Below, one piece after another: positions 25,965 through 34,307 of a stretch of 64,000 bases of DNA; positions within the stretch are counted from its first letter, which is position 1, and each line of letters opens with the position of its first letter. The notes beneath the pieces were generated by a model. The model ran no database searches. It was not told the origin of the DNA and worked only from the letters and a program-made list of their open reading frames with translations. The translations under genes were made by a program, and so were the position numbers. Source of the DNA: Pedobacter ghigonis (GTDB lineage Bacteria; Bacteroidota; Bacteroidia; Sphingobacteriales; Sphingobacteriaceae); NCBI RefSeq assembly GCF_903166585.1, contig NZ_CAESCM010000002.1, positions 186,001-250,000 on the forward strand, written 5' to 3'.

Positions 25965-27356
25965 ATGAATCATTTAAATAAAGACCAGCAAAACCTCAAT
26001 ACCATCTTAACAGACGTAAAACAACAGGGGATGGCTTATTTAAATCAAATTCATGATCGCGCTATAGCCAATAACGGTGTTGTAGAACTGATAAATAGTT
26101 TAAATGAGGAAGGCCTTGGTGCTGCGGGTTCTTTAAAGCAATTTAACGAGCGGTTCGAACCTATTATCGTGGCATCGTCAGGTCCGCGTTATTGGGGTTT
26201 TGTAACTGGTGGCACAACGCCTGCTGCTATTGCCGGCGATTGGCTGGCTACCGTTTACGATCAAAATACCCAGTCGGCAAAAGGCAATGGCGATATTTCC
26301 GCTTTGATTGAGCTCGAAACGATACAGCTTTTATTGTCGCTTTTTAATTTACCTCCTCAGTTCTTTGGAGGTTTTGTTACCGGAGCAACCCTTTCTAATT
26401 TTACTTGCTTAGCAGTTGCACGACAATGGGTAGGTAAACAACAGGGTAAAGATTTTGCACGTGAAGGGATTACGGGTAAGGTAAATGTTTTATCGGCAAC
26501 TCCGCATTCATCGGCTGTTAAATCGCTGGCCATGCTGGGTTTGGGCAGTAACAATATTACGGCCGTTAAGGTAATGCAAGGTAATCGCGAGGCTCTTGAT
26601 GTTGCCGATTTGGAATTGAAAATACAGGCTTTAAATGGCGAGCCTTTTATTTTAATCTCCAGTGCCGGCACGGTTAATACGGTCGATTTTGATGATTTTG
26701 AAGCCATTAGCCAGTTAAAGCAAAAATATAATTTCTGGTGGCATATCGATGCGGCTTTTGGTGGTTTTGCAGCTTGTTCGCCCCAATACAGCCATTTGGT
26801 AAAAGGTTGGGAAAATGCAGATAGCATTACGGTCGATTGCCACAAATGGTTAAATGTTCCTTACGAAAGTGCTGTCTTTCTGGTTAAGGAAGTCCACCAG
26901 TTGTTGCAGGTCGAATCGTTTCAGAATTCAAACGCAGCTTACCTGGGCAATCCAATGGAAAATTTTAGTTATTTAAATTTCCTACCCGAAAACTCACGCA
27001 GGTTAAAAGCTTTGCCAGCCTGGTTTACGCTAACAAGTTATGGAAAACAGGGCTATCAGGAAATTGTAGAAAGCAACGTGGAAATGGCACTACGATTTGC
27101 CGATTTTATTAACCAAAATCAAGCTTTCGAATTGCTTGCTCCTGTACGCTTAAATACGGTATGCTTTACTTTAACCGATGAAAACCGCGTTCCGGATTTT
27201 CTAGATAAATTGAATGCTGGCGGAAAGGTATTTATGACACCAACTTTCTACAATGGAAAGAAAGGAATCCGTGCAGCCTTTGTAAACTGGCGAACAACAG
27301 TAGCAGATATTGAGCTTGCTACATCAGCCATGTGCGAAATTCTTACAGAACTTTAA
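25965..27356 (+). CDS. PLP-dependent decarboxylase (aromatic amino acid type)
   Basis: A 463-residue group II decarboxylase, larger than and distinct from the histidine decarboxylase at 15262. The PLP lysine lies in DSITVDCHKWLNVPYES and the ring-binding Asp in WWHIDAAFGGFAACS. Such enzymes act on aromatic amino acids, glutamate or 2,4-diaminobutyrate; substrate is not clear. ATG 25965 is chosen because the upstream ATG at 25932 abuts the metF hairpin and adds an unrelated peptide. Confidence 0.85.
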   Translation: MNHLNKDQQNLNTILTDVKQQGMAYLNQIHDRAIANNGVVELINSLNEEGLGAAGSLKQFNERFEPIIVASSGPRYWGFVTGGTTPAAIAGDWLATVYDQNTQSAKGNGDISALIELETIQLLLSLFNLPPQFFGGFVTGATLSNFTCLAVARQWVGKQQGKDFAREGITGKVNVLSATPHSSAVKSLAMLGLGSNNITAVKVMQGNREALDVADLELKIQALNGEPFILISSAGTVNTVDFDDFEAISQLKQKYNFWWHIDAAFGGFAACSPQYSHLVKGWENADSITVDCHKWLNVPYESAVFLVKEVHQLLQVESFQNSNAAYLGNPMENFSYLNFLPENSRRLKALPAWFTLTSYGKQGYQEIVESNVEMALRFADFINQNQAFELLAPVRLNTVCFTLTDENRVPDFLDKLNAGGKVFMTPTFYNGKKGIRAAFVNWRTTVADIELATSAMCEILTEL

Positions 27357-27367
27357 CCATAAATTTA

Positions 27368-27396
27368 TTGTTTTAAAAGCATAGCACTTATATTTG
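27368..27396 (+). promoter_or_regulatory. Promoter abutting the 27402 gene
   Basis: TTG (27368-27370), an 18-bp spacer and TATATTTG (27389-27396), 5 nt before ATG 27402. A full two-part match with almost no room for a leader. Confidence 0.65.
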
Positions 27397-27401
27397 CAAC
27401 A

Positions 27402-27704
27402 ATGAAGTTTTATGCTTTTAAATACGTACTGATTACCTGCATTGCGCTAACTTTTTTTATAAAGGTAAGCCATGTGGTTTCGTATTTAAGCTATTCTGCC
27501 GATAACATTGAGGCTTTATCAACGCATGATGATGCAACCGAAAAAGAAGAAAAAAAGGTAGAAACCGAATATGCAATTGAACAAGTTGCCTTTCATGGCC
27601 AAACTTATTTTCCGGTGTTAGCGGCTAAAAAACTAATTATTCCCAATCCTCCTTTTTCTCTGGTATACTTCCCCGAGGTTTTAACGCCGCCCCCTTCCGT
27701 TTAA
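27402..27704 (+). CDS. Hypothetical single-helix membrane protein
   Basis: A 100-residue protein with one N-terminal hydrophobic segment (YVLITCIALTFFIKV), an acidic-basic stretch (DDATEKEEKKVETEY) and a Pro-rich end (FPEVLTPPPSV). No domain recognised. Probably leaderless, since the -7 box ends 5 nt before the ATG. Confidence 0.6.
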   Translation: MKFYAFKYVLITCIALTFFIKVSHVVSYLSYSADNIEALSTHDDATEKEEKKVETEYAIEQVAFHGQTYFPVLAAKKLIIPNPPFSLVYFPEVLTPPPSV

Positions 27705-27782
27705 CTGCATTTTTGCATTTACCAGGTTTTACATTCTTGTGAAATCTCTTAGTCTATTTTAAAAAATACAAAACCATTATAT

Positions 27783-28196
27783 ATGAAACGAGCAATTTCA
27801 TTTGCAGTGTTTTTAATCGCTGCATCCCTAAAAATCAGTGCACAGGAAGTTGTGCAGAACAACATTAAGCCGATCGAAAATGCATTAAGCCAGGTTACAA
27901 AACTGCAACCTGTAAGTTTTAATTACGATAAGGCCTGGGCCGAAAAACTACGCTTATCGGCCAATCCTCAAATCGGCTTTGTAGGTGCCGAGGCTAAAAA
28001 AGCTGTTCCGGATCTTGTTTCGGTACAGGCAAAGGATTACTCTTCGGGTAAAAATGCCTTTAAAACTGCAACGATAACCAAGGTAGATTACGAAAGTTTA
28101 GTGCCGCTTCTGGTTGGCAGTATTAAAGAGCAACAACAGCAGATTGAAGAATTAAAGCGCGAAATTAAAGCTTTAAGGGCGCAACGTTCTAAATAG
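27783..28196 (+). CDS. Exported tail-fiber chaperone-like (S74) domain protein
   Basis: A 137-residue protein with a signal peptide (cleavage after ISAQ). The body resembles the intramolecular chaperone domain at the end of phage tail spikes and bacterial surface proteins: VSFNYDKAWAEKL, IGFVGAEAKKAVPDLV, DYESLVPLLVGSIKEQQQQIEELKREIKAL. The last 35 residues form a coiled coil. It stands alone without the long fibre usually attached, so its role is unclear. Confidence 0.72.
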   Translation: MKRAISFAVFLIAASLKISAQEVVQNNIKPIENALSQVTKLQPVSFNYDKAWAEKLRLSANPQIGFVGAEAKKAVPDLVSVQAKDYSSGKNAFKTATITKVDYESLVPLLVGSIKEQQQQIEELKREIKALRAQRSK

Positions 28197-28227
28197 CTAT
28201 ACAGATAGGCATTATGATCCTGTTAAC

Positions 28228-28263
28228 GAGATCGTCACCCTGAATTTATTTCAGGGTCTCTCT
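28228..28263. repeat. REP-like hairpin
   Basis: ACCCTGAA (28237-28244) pairs with TTCAGGGT (28250-28257) in the context GATCGTCACCCTGAATTTAT-TTCAGGGTCTC. A near-identical design (ATCGTCATGCTGAATTTATTT) occurs at 49684. Confidence 0.65.
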
Positions 28264-28281
28264 GTAATGAATTAATGTAAA

Positions 28282-28314
28282 AAAGGGATTCTGGCTTAAA
28301 ACCACAATCCCTTT
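28282..28314 (-). terminator. Terminator of the thr operon
   Basis: AAAGGGATT (28282-28290) pairs with AATCCCTTT (28306-28314); on the minus strand TTTTTT follows. It lies 25 bp past the thrC stop codon. Confidence 0.75.
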
Positions 28315-28338
28315 ATATGTTTATTATCTGTAATAATT

Positions 28339-29646
28339 TTATCCTTTCAGCAAATAAGCCTTAAAGCCTTCAAAATCTACTCCTAACTGATCAGCCTGTT
28401 TAGGTTTGCTTTCTAAATCGGTAACCTGCTCCGGAATTTCGATTTTCGCGGCAATCTCTTCAGGGAAGATATCCGGAAACTTGCAGGCGTGCGCTGTAGA
28501 TAAAAATACTGCTGCGCTTTCATCTGCCGGATTTTCGTTCCTGTATTTTTCTACTGCTAAATAGGCAATTGCCGTATGCGGACAAGCTACATAGTTAAAT
28601 TTATGATCAATCGCTTTAATTCCCGCAAGCGTCTCTTCATCAGTAAAACGATAAGCAGTAACCACTTTCTTCAAAGCATCTACATCCTGGTTAAACAAGT
28701 CCATAATCCGAACCCAGTTGCTTGGTGCACCAACATCCATTGCGTTCGAATAGGTTTGTGTCGATGGCTTAGTTTCGTAATTACCTGTTTCTAAAAAGCG
28801 TGGAACGGTATCATTCACATTCGTAGCCGCAATAAACTGTTTTACAGGTAAGCCCAGTTTGTAAGCCAGTAAACCTGCGCCAATATTACCAAAGTTTCCG
28901 CTAGGTACTGAGAAAACTACATCGCTAAGTCCTTGTTTTTTTAACTGGGCATAAGTATTGAAGTAGTAAAATGTTTGCGGAATTAACCTCGAAATATTGA
29001 TCGAGTTAGCTGAAGTAAGGCGGAATTTATTGTTCAGATCAGCATCTGCAAAAGCCTGTTTAACCAGCGCCTGGCAATCATCAAAAGTACCTTTTACCTC
29101 AATAGCACGAATATTTTGCCCATTGGTAGTTAATTGTAACTCTTGTATCGGACTAACCTTGCCCTCAGGGTATAAAATTGTAACACGCGTATTCGGTACA
29201 CCTAAAAAGCCAAGGGCCACTGCGCCGCCGGTATCGCCTGAGGTAGCTACCAGTACATCTAAAAGCTGCTCTCCGTCTTTTAAGAAATAAGCCATTACGC
29301 GACTCATAAAACGAGCGCCAAAATCTTTAAAAGCCAAAGATGGTCCGTGGAACAGCTCCAGCACAAAGGTTTTGTCATCCAGTTTCACTGCAGGTGCCTC
29401 AAAATTAATGGCATCCTCAATCAGAGCTTTTAAGTCATCAGCCGGAATTTCATCTTTCAACAGGGCAGAAGCTACCTGATAAGCAATTTCTGGTAAGCTG
29501 TATTGCTCAATATTTTCTACGAATGCAGCATCCAGCTGTGGAATTTCTACGGGCATGTACAATCCTTTATCCTGTGGCATGCTGTTAAAAACGGCTTCTT
29601 TAAAAGAAACACGTAAATCTTTATTGTTGGTTGAGTATAGTTTCAT
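28339..29646 (-). CDS. thrC: Threonine synthase
   Basis: A 435-residue ThrC, converting O-phosphohomoserine to threonine with PLP. The opening MKLYSTNNKDLRVSFKEAV is typical of the longer, E. coli-like class. The PLP lysine lies in HGPSLAFKDFGARF, and SGDTGGAVA binds phosphate. Last gene of the thr operon, with a terminator downstream. Confidence 0.95.
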   Translation of the reverse strand: MKLYSTNNKDLRVSFKEAVFNSMPQDKGLYMPVEIPQLDAAFVENIEQYSLPEIAYQVASALLKDEIPADDLKALIEDAINFEAPAVKLDDKTFVLELFHGPSLAFKDFGARFMSRVMAYFLKDGEQLLDVLVATSGDTGGAVALGFLGVPNTRVTILYPEGKVSPIQELQLTTNGQNIRAIEVKGTFDDCQALVKQAFADADLNNKFRLTSANSINISRLIPQTFYYFNTYAQLKKQGLSDVVFSVPSGNFGNIGAGLLAYKLGLPVKQFIAATNVNDTVPRFLETGNYETKPSTQTYSNAMDVGAPSNWVRIMDLFNQDVDALKKVVTAYRFTDEETLAGIKAIDHKFNYVACPHTAIAYLAVEKYRNENPADESAAVFLSTAHACKFPDIFPEEIAAKIEIPEQVTDLESKPKQADQLGVDFEGFKAYLLKG

Positions 29647-29718
29647 TGTTTTTAATGGAAAAGGTAAGATGGATGATGGAAAATGTGATTTACATCATCC
29701 ATCTCCCATTTTACATAT

Positions 29719-30651
29719 TTACATAACCTTCGGCCCTTCGGCGTTAACCGGAGAAACGAAAGCTTTGCTGTTAATATTAATTTTATGTAAATGTTGCTGC
29801 TGCGATTTGGTTATTTTTCGCGCAGTTTCTTCGTCTCTGGTTAAGGCGAAAACTGATGGACCTGATCCTGAGATGCCGAAACCGATAGCGCCATTTTCCA
29901 TAGCCAGGGATCTCATTTCTTCAAAACCGGGAATTAAAATTGAACGTGTTGGCTCTACCAGCACATCTTTCATGCTTCTTCCAATCAAATCAAAATCATT
30001 CATAAACAAACCGCTCACTAATCCGGCCACATTTCCCCATTGGGTAACTGCATCTTTAAGGGATACCTTACTGCGGATCATTTGGCGCGCGTCTTTAGTC
30101 GGCACATCTACCTCGGGGTAAACGATAGCCGCATACATGCCTGCGGGGGTGGGCAAAGAAATTACATCCAGTGGTTCGTAGCTTCTTACTAAAACAAATC
30201 CGCCAAGTAGGGCAGGGGCAACATTATCGGCATGACCGTAACCGCAGGCCAGTTCTTCACCTTTCATGGCAAAAGGAACCAATTCTTTGGTAGTAAGCAA
30301 ATCGCCCATTAATTTGTTAATCGCAAATAAACCGGCAACAGTACTTGCCGAACTCGATCCTAGACCACTTCCAATGGGCATCTTTTTGTGCAATTCAATC
30401 TCTACGCCTACATCTAAGCGGTTTATATGTTTAAGATAGTGCTGTACGCTTGCGCTAACGGTATTTTTTGCAGCGTCTAAAGGTAAGCGACCATCGTCGC
30501 CGGTAATCTTTTTAATTACCACCCCTGGTGTATCGGTTAAGCGCATTTCAACTTCATCGCCAGGTTCATTAACGGCAAATCCCAGAACATCGAAACCACA
30601 AACTACATTGGCAACAGTGGCGGGGGCGAAAACTTTTATACTTTTTTCCAT
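29719..30651 (-). CDS. thrB: Homoserine kinase
   Basis: A 310-residue GHMP kinase. The ATP-binding motif is MPIGSGLGSSSASTVAG, and FGISGSGPSVFAL near the C-terminus is the third GHMP motif. It phosphorylates homoserine to feed ThrC. It lies 72 bp upstream of thrC and 20 bp downstream of the DinB-like gene in the same operon. Confidence 0.95.
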   Translation of the reverse strand: MEKSIKVFAPATVANVVCGFDVLGFAVNEPGDEVEMRLTDTPGVVIKKITGDDGRLPLDAAKNTVSASVQHYLKHINRLDVGVEIELHKKMPIGSGLGSSSASTVAGLFAINKLMGDLLTTKELVPFAMKGEELACGYGHADNVAPALLGGFVLVRSYEPLDVISLPTPAGMYAAIVYPEVDVPTKDARQMIRSKVSLKDAVTQWGNVAGLVSGLFMNDFDLIGRSMKDVLVEPTRSILIPGFEEMRSLAMENGAIGFGISGSGPSVFALTRDEETARKITKSQQQHLHKININSKAFVSPVNAEGPKVM

Positions 30652-30671
30652 TATTAATAGGCTTAGCTTGG

Positions 30672-31124
30672 CTAAGCAGTTATTTGATTTAAATGATATT
30701 TTAAATGCACTAGGTAATCTTCAATAAAAAAAGAAAGCGTGTGCAGCTCGGTCTTTCCTTTTCCGGTATCGCAGGTATTTTGAAATTTTTCTTCTGGAAT
30801 ATTTTCAATAACCCGGATAATCTGGTAATTCAAAAGTTGCCAAAGACTTTTAACCTCAGCTATAGCTACCGCCTGATAATTTTGATAGGCTACCCATTCA
30901 TCCTGATGATAAATGATTTTAACCCCCTGCTCATATTGGCCAACAATTAAACGACGGATGTTATTAGATGCGCTATCGATCAAATGGCCCAACAATTCCT
31001 TTTTCGACCACTTGTGTGGCTGTGGCTTATCATTCCAGGTGGCTTCGATAATGTTTTCAAAATCGATCATCGCCTGGTTAACCAGAAGAAGGATCTCATC
31101 TTTTATGGCTAAAACTGAATTCAT
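30672..31124 (-). CDS. DinB-like protein inside the thr operon
   Basis: A 150-residue four-helix DinB/YfiT-type protein: HKWSKKELLGHLIDSASNNIRRL and DYLVHLKYHLNQI supply conserved His residues that bind a metal in this family. Members include thiol transferases, but most are uncharacterised. It begins 4 bp after the thrA stop codon, so it is certainly co-transcribed and probably translationally coupled. A role in threonine synthesis is not known. Confidence 0.82.
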   Translation of the reverse strand: MNSVLAIKDEILLLVNQAMIDFENIIEATWNDKPQPHKWSKKELLGHLIDSASNNIRRLIVGQYEQGVKIIYHQDEWVAYQNYQAVAIAEVKSLWQLLNYQIIRVIENIPEEKFQNTCDTGKGKTELHTLSFFIEDYLVHLKYHLNQITA

Positions 31125-31128
31125 ACTG

Positions 31129-33582
31129 CTAATTGCTTAAGGTGCCCACGTTAATAATGTCGGCAAAAACCCCCGCTGCTGTAACTTCTGCTCCTGCACC
31201 AGGGCCTTTTACCACTAAAGGACGCGATTTGTAACGATCAGTTGTGAAAGAGATGATGTTGTCACTTCCCGAAAGCATAAAGAAAGGATGGCTGTCATCA
31301 ACCATTTGCAGGCTGATTTCTACATTTCCGTCCTCCAGTTTACCAATGTAGCGTAAAACCTTACCGTCTTTGGCTGCGGTATTTTTCAAATCTTCAAAAT
31401 AGGCCGCGTTGGCTTGTAATTCTGCATAGAAATCTTCAACCGATGTTGCATTTAAACAAGCTTCGGGTAAAATATTATCGATTTTTACATCACTGGCCTC
31501 TAATGGATAACCGGCATCTCGCGCCAGGATCAGCATTTTACGCATAAAATCTTTTCCATTTAAATCATCACGCGGATCGGGTTCTGTATAGCCAAGTTCC
31601 TGCGCTTCTTTTACTGTTTCGTAAAAACCAGCCTCACCTTTAAAATTATTGAAGATATAAGAAATGGTTCCCGATAAAATGGCCTCGATGCGTGCTACTT
31701 TATCGCCGCTCATCATCAGTTCTTTTAAGGTACGGATAATTGGCAGGCCTGCTCCCACATTGGTTTCGTAGTAGAAATCAACTCCAAATTTGCGCGCAGT
31801 ATCTTTAAAAGATTTGTATTGTGCAAAATCGGCCGAGTTACCTTTTTTATTACAGGTTACTACCGAGATGCTGCTTTCGAATATACCCTGGTAAAATTCA
31901 ATTGGCGATTCAGCTGCGGTATTATCAACAAAAACACAGTTAGGTAGGTTCATGGCTTTCATTTTTGCCACAAATTCGGCCAGATTGGCTTGCTCACCTT
32001 TGCCATCCAATTCAGCTTCCCAGTTATCGAGTGATAAACCATCAGCATTAAATGTCATTTTCCGGGTATTGCTTATTCCGGTTACTTTCACTTGCAAATC
32101 GTTATTGGCGGCAAGGAAAGGCATTTGCTCTTTTAACTGATTAAATAAAGTTTTGCCGATATTTCCGGTTCCCAGGCAAAAAATGTTTAAAGTTCTTTTC
32201 AGGTCGGTAAAGAAAGCATCGTGCACTGCATTTACGGCTTTTGATAAATCGGCTGCACTGATAATTACCGAAATATTGTATTCTGATGAACCTTGTGCAA
32301 TTGCCCTTACGTTGATACCGTTACGGCCCAGCGCACTGAATAAACGCCCGCTCATGCCTGGAGTACGTTTCATGTTTTCGCCTACAATGGCCAAAACTGC
32401 CAGGTTATTTTCAACTTCTGGTAATTCAAGCTTTCTGGCATCCAGCTCCAGTTCAAATTCTTTTTTAATTAAGGTAATTGCATGTGCCGCATCAGTTGGC
32501 TTAACCGCAAAGGTGATGCTGTGCTCTGACGATGACTGTGTAATTAACACCACATTAATCTGCTCGCGCGATAGTAAAGAGAACAAGCGGCCGCTAAAAC
32601 CAGCTTTTCCCACCATGCCACTACCACTGAGATTGATGATGCTGATGTGATCGATAGAAGAAATTCCTTTTATGGGTAAGTTAGATGATTTAACATCGCT
32701 TTTAATATAGGTGCCTGCAAAATCCGGTTCGAATGTGTTTTTGATCACAATCGGGATTTTTTTCATGAATGCCGGGATCATGGTTGGCGGATAAATTACT
32801 TTAGCCCCAAAATAACTTAACTCCATGGCTTCGGTATAGCTCAGCTCAGGCAAAGAGAAGGCTTTTTTTACAATCCGTGGGTCGGCGGTCATCATGCCGT
32901 TTACATCAGTCCAGATTTCTATTTCTTCGGCATTTAAGGCAGCGCCCCAAACGGCGGCAGTATAATCAGAACCGCCACGGCCGAGGGTAGTTACCCGTCC
33001 TGCAGCATTACTGGCAATAAAGCCGGTAACAAAAAGTACCTTGTTTTTATTTTCCTGGTAAAAATTGTTAATCAGCATTTCGGTTAGTTCGGTATCTACT
33101 TTCGCCTGACCGAAATTGCTGTCAGTTTTAATAAAATCAGCACCGTTAACATAAAGGGCATCAGTAAAATGCTGTGAAGCAATGTGGCTGATCATGAAAG
33201 TAGAGCAACGTTCGCCATAACTCAAAATCTGATCTTTAGTTTGTAAGCTCAGCTCTTTTAGATTACTAACTGCCTGCAATAAATCTTCCAGTTCGTTAAA
33301 AAAGATTTTTAAACGGGTAAATACGGGGTTTTGTGCAGCAGCTGGTAAAAGCGAGCGAATTACAGCAAAGTGTTTTGCTTCAATTGCTTTTAAATGAGTA
33401 TCGTAATCTTCGCCACGTTCAGCCATTTCGGCCATCTCGGTAAGCAAATTGGTTACACCACTCATTGCCGATAATACAACTACCGGGCTGTTCTTCTGTT
33501 TTTCTTCGCCCACAAGGCGTAAGAGGGTTTTAATGTTCTCGGCCGAACCTACGGATGTGCCGCCGAATTTAAGTACTTTCAT
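31129..33582 (-). CDS. thrA: Bifunctional aspartate kinase/homoserine dehydrogenase
   Basis: An 817-residue ThrA. The aspartate kinase domain starts MKVLKFGGTSVGSAENI; two ACT-like regulatory segments follow (about 310-460, e.g. GMVGKAGFSGRLFSLLS and PGMSGRLFSALGRNGIN); the homoserine dehydrogenase domain begins near 465 (FCLGTGNIGKTLFNQL), ending at GPGAGAEVTAAGVFADI. The ACT region implies feedback by threonine. First gene of the thr operon, preceded by leader peptide and attenuator. Confidence 0.96.
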   Translation of the reverse strand: MKVLKFGGTSVGSAENIKTLLRLVGEEKQKNSPVVVLSAMSGVTNLLTEMAEMAERGEDYDTHLKAIEAKHFAVIRSLLPAAAQNPVFTRLKIFFNELEDLLQAVSNLKELSLQTKDQILSYGERCSTFMISHIASQHFTDALYVNGADFIKTDSNFGQAKVDTELTEMLINNFYQENKNKVLFVTGFIASNAAGRVTTLGRGGSDYTAAVWGAALNAEEIEIWTDVNGMMTADPRIVKKAFSLPELSYTEAMELSYFGAKVIYPPTMIPAFMKKIPIVIKNTFEPDFAGTYIKSDVKSSNLPIKGISSIDHISIINLSGSGMVGKAGFSGRLFSLLSREQINVVLITQSSSEHSITFAVKPTDAAHAITLIKKEFELELDARKLELPEVENNLAVLAIVGENMKRTPGMSGRLFSALGRNGINVRAIAQGSSEYNISVIISAADLSKAVNAVHDAFFTDLKRTLNIFCLGTGNIGKTLFNQLKEQMPFLAANNDLQVKVTGISNTRKMTFNADGLSLDNWEAELDGKGEQANLAEFVAKMKAMNLPNCVFVDNTAAESPIEFYQGIFESSISVVTCNKKGNSADFAQYKSFKDTARKFGVDFYYETNVGAGLPIIRTLKELMMSGDKVARIEAILSGTISYIFNNFKGEAGFYETVKEAQELGYTEPDPRDDLNGKDFMRKMLILARDAGYPLEASDVKIDNILPEACLNATSVEDFYAELQANAAYFEDLKNTAAKDGKVLRYIGKLEDGNVEISLQMVDDSHPFFMLSGSDNIISFTTDRYKSRPLVVKGPGAGAEVTAAGVFADIINVGTLSN

Positions 33583-33672
33583 TAGTATGGGGGTTTATGG
33601 TAATGAAACCTGCACAATGGCTTATTAAGTTGTTATTTGGGCTTGTTGTTGCAGTTTTCAATGGTTTTAGCT

Positions 33673-33707
33673 TAAAAAAAAAGCGTCCCGACTGGTGTCG
33701 GGACGCT
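33673..33707 (-). terminator. Transcription attenuator of the thr operon
   Basis: On the minus strand AGCGTCCCGAC (33707-33697) and GTCGGGACGCT (33692-33682) form an 11-bp perfect stem with a 4-nt loop, followed by nine T. It lies between the leader peptide and thrA, 90 bp before thrA. CGGGGC at the end of the leader ORF (plus 33745-33750) can pair with GTCCCG of the first arm (33699-33704), one G-U pair, as a candidate antiterminator. Confidence 0.85.
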
Positions 33708-33741
33708 CTCTGTGTTTTATGTTTTTTCAATTTACAACAAA

Positions 33742-33807
33742 TTAGCCCCGCTGGTTTATACCGGTGGTAATAATAATTGTTGTAATAATTGAAGAGTTAA
33801 AAATCAT
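33742..33807 (-). CDS. thrL: thr operon leader peptide
   Basis: A 21-codon ORF with core IITTIIITTG; eleven of its 21 codons are Thr or Ile. This composition matches leader peptides of threonine operons (E. coli ThrL is Thr/Ile-rich), where ribosomes stall on Thr or Ile codons when charged tRNA is scarce. It lies upstream of a strong terminator and thrA. Too short for normal gene finders; found by reading the leader. Confidence 0.85.
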   Translation of the reverse strand: MIFNSSIITTIIITTGINQRG

Positions 33808-34277
33808 GTTGTCTTGGTGTACTTTTTACACCGTAAAGTAGAAGATAATTTTTTTAAAATGCAAATGTTTTGTAATTTTTATTTCGAAATTTTTATTAAA
33901 ACGTTTAAGTAGGTGCGATAGCCATATTTTTCTAACATAAAATTTTTGCAAATAGAATTCCTGGTTTTTTCTGATTAGGCTAATCATAGATGCTGAAAGT
34001 AGCCAGAAGCAATACAATATTTTTTACATTTAGGTTGGCCCTAGTTATTACTGTTGTAACAAGAGAGGATAAGAATCGGAATATTTCAATAAAAACAACC
34101 AGAATATACAGGTTTTAAATTATTGTTTAACGTTTTACTTAGTGTAATTTGTATCTTTTTTTATTCTTGTAAAAAGGCTTGTAAATAACTGTAAATAAAA
34201 TATTTACATAATAGTGTATTTGCTACAATATGTAAAAAATTAGTTATGAAAACTAGTTTTTCTGCTTGATAAGTATT
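33808..34277. other. AT-rich intergenic region
   Basis: Divergent spacer between the thr leader and pckA. On the minus strand TTG, a 21-bp spacer and TACTTTAC resemble a weak thr promoter around 33835-33865. GGTGTACTTTTTACACC (33817-33833) is a small hairpin in the leader. The 63-codon ORF at 33826-34017 is judged spurious. Nothing else is recognised. Confidence 0.4.
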
Positions 34278-34285
34278 TACCTTTG
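34278..34285 (+). promoter_or_regulatory. -7 box of pckA
   Basis: TACCTTTG lies 22 nt before ATG 34308. It excludes the upstream ATG at 34266 as the start. No good -33 TTG; TTT occurs at about the right spacing. Confidence 0.5.
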
Positions 34286-34307
34286 CTGTACTAACTTACT
34301 TATTGTT

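Noticed and set aside
33826-34017. 63-codon minus-strand ORF upstream of the thr leader
   Set aside because: Very AT-rich, with Phe/Ile/Lys bias and no recognisable feature; it lies in the promoter region.
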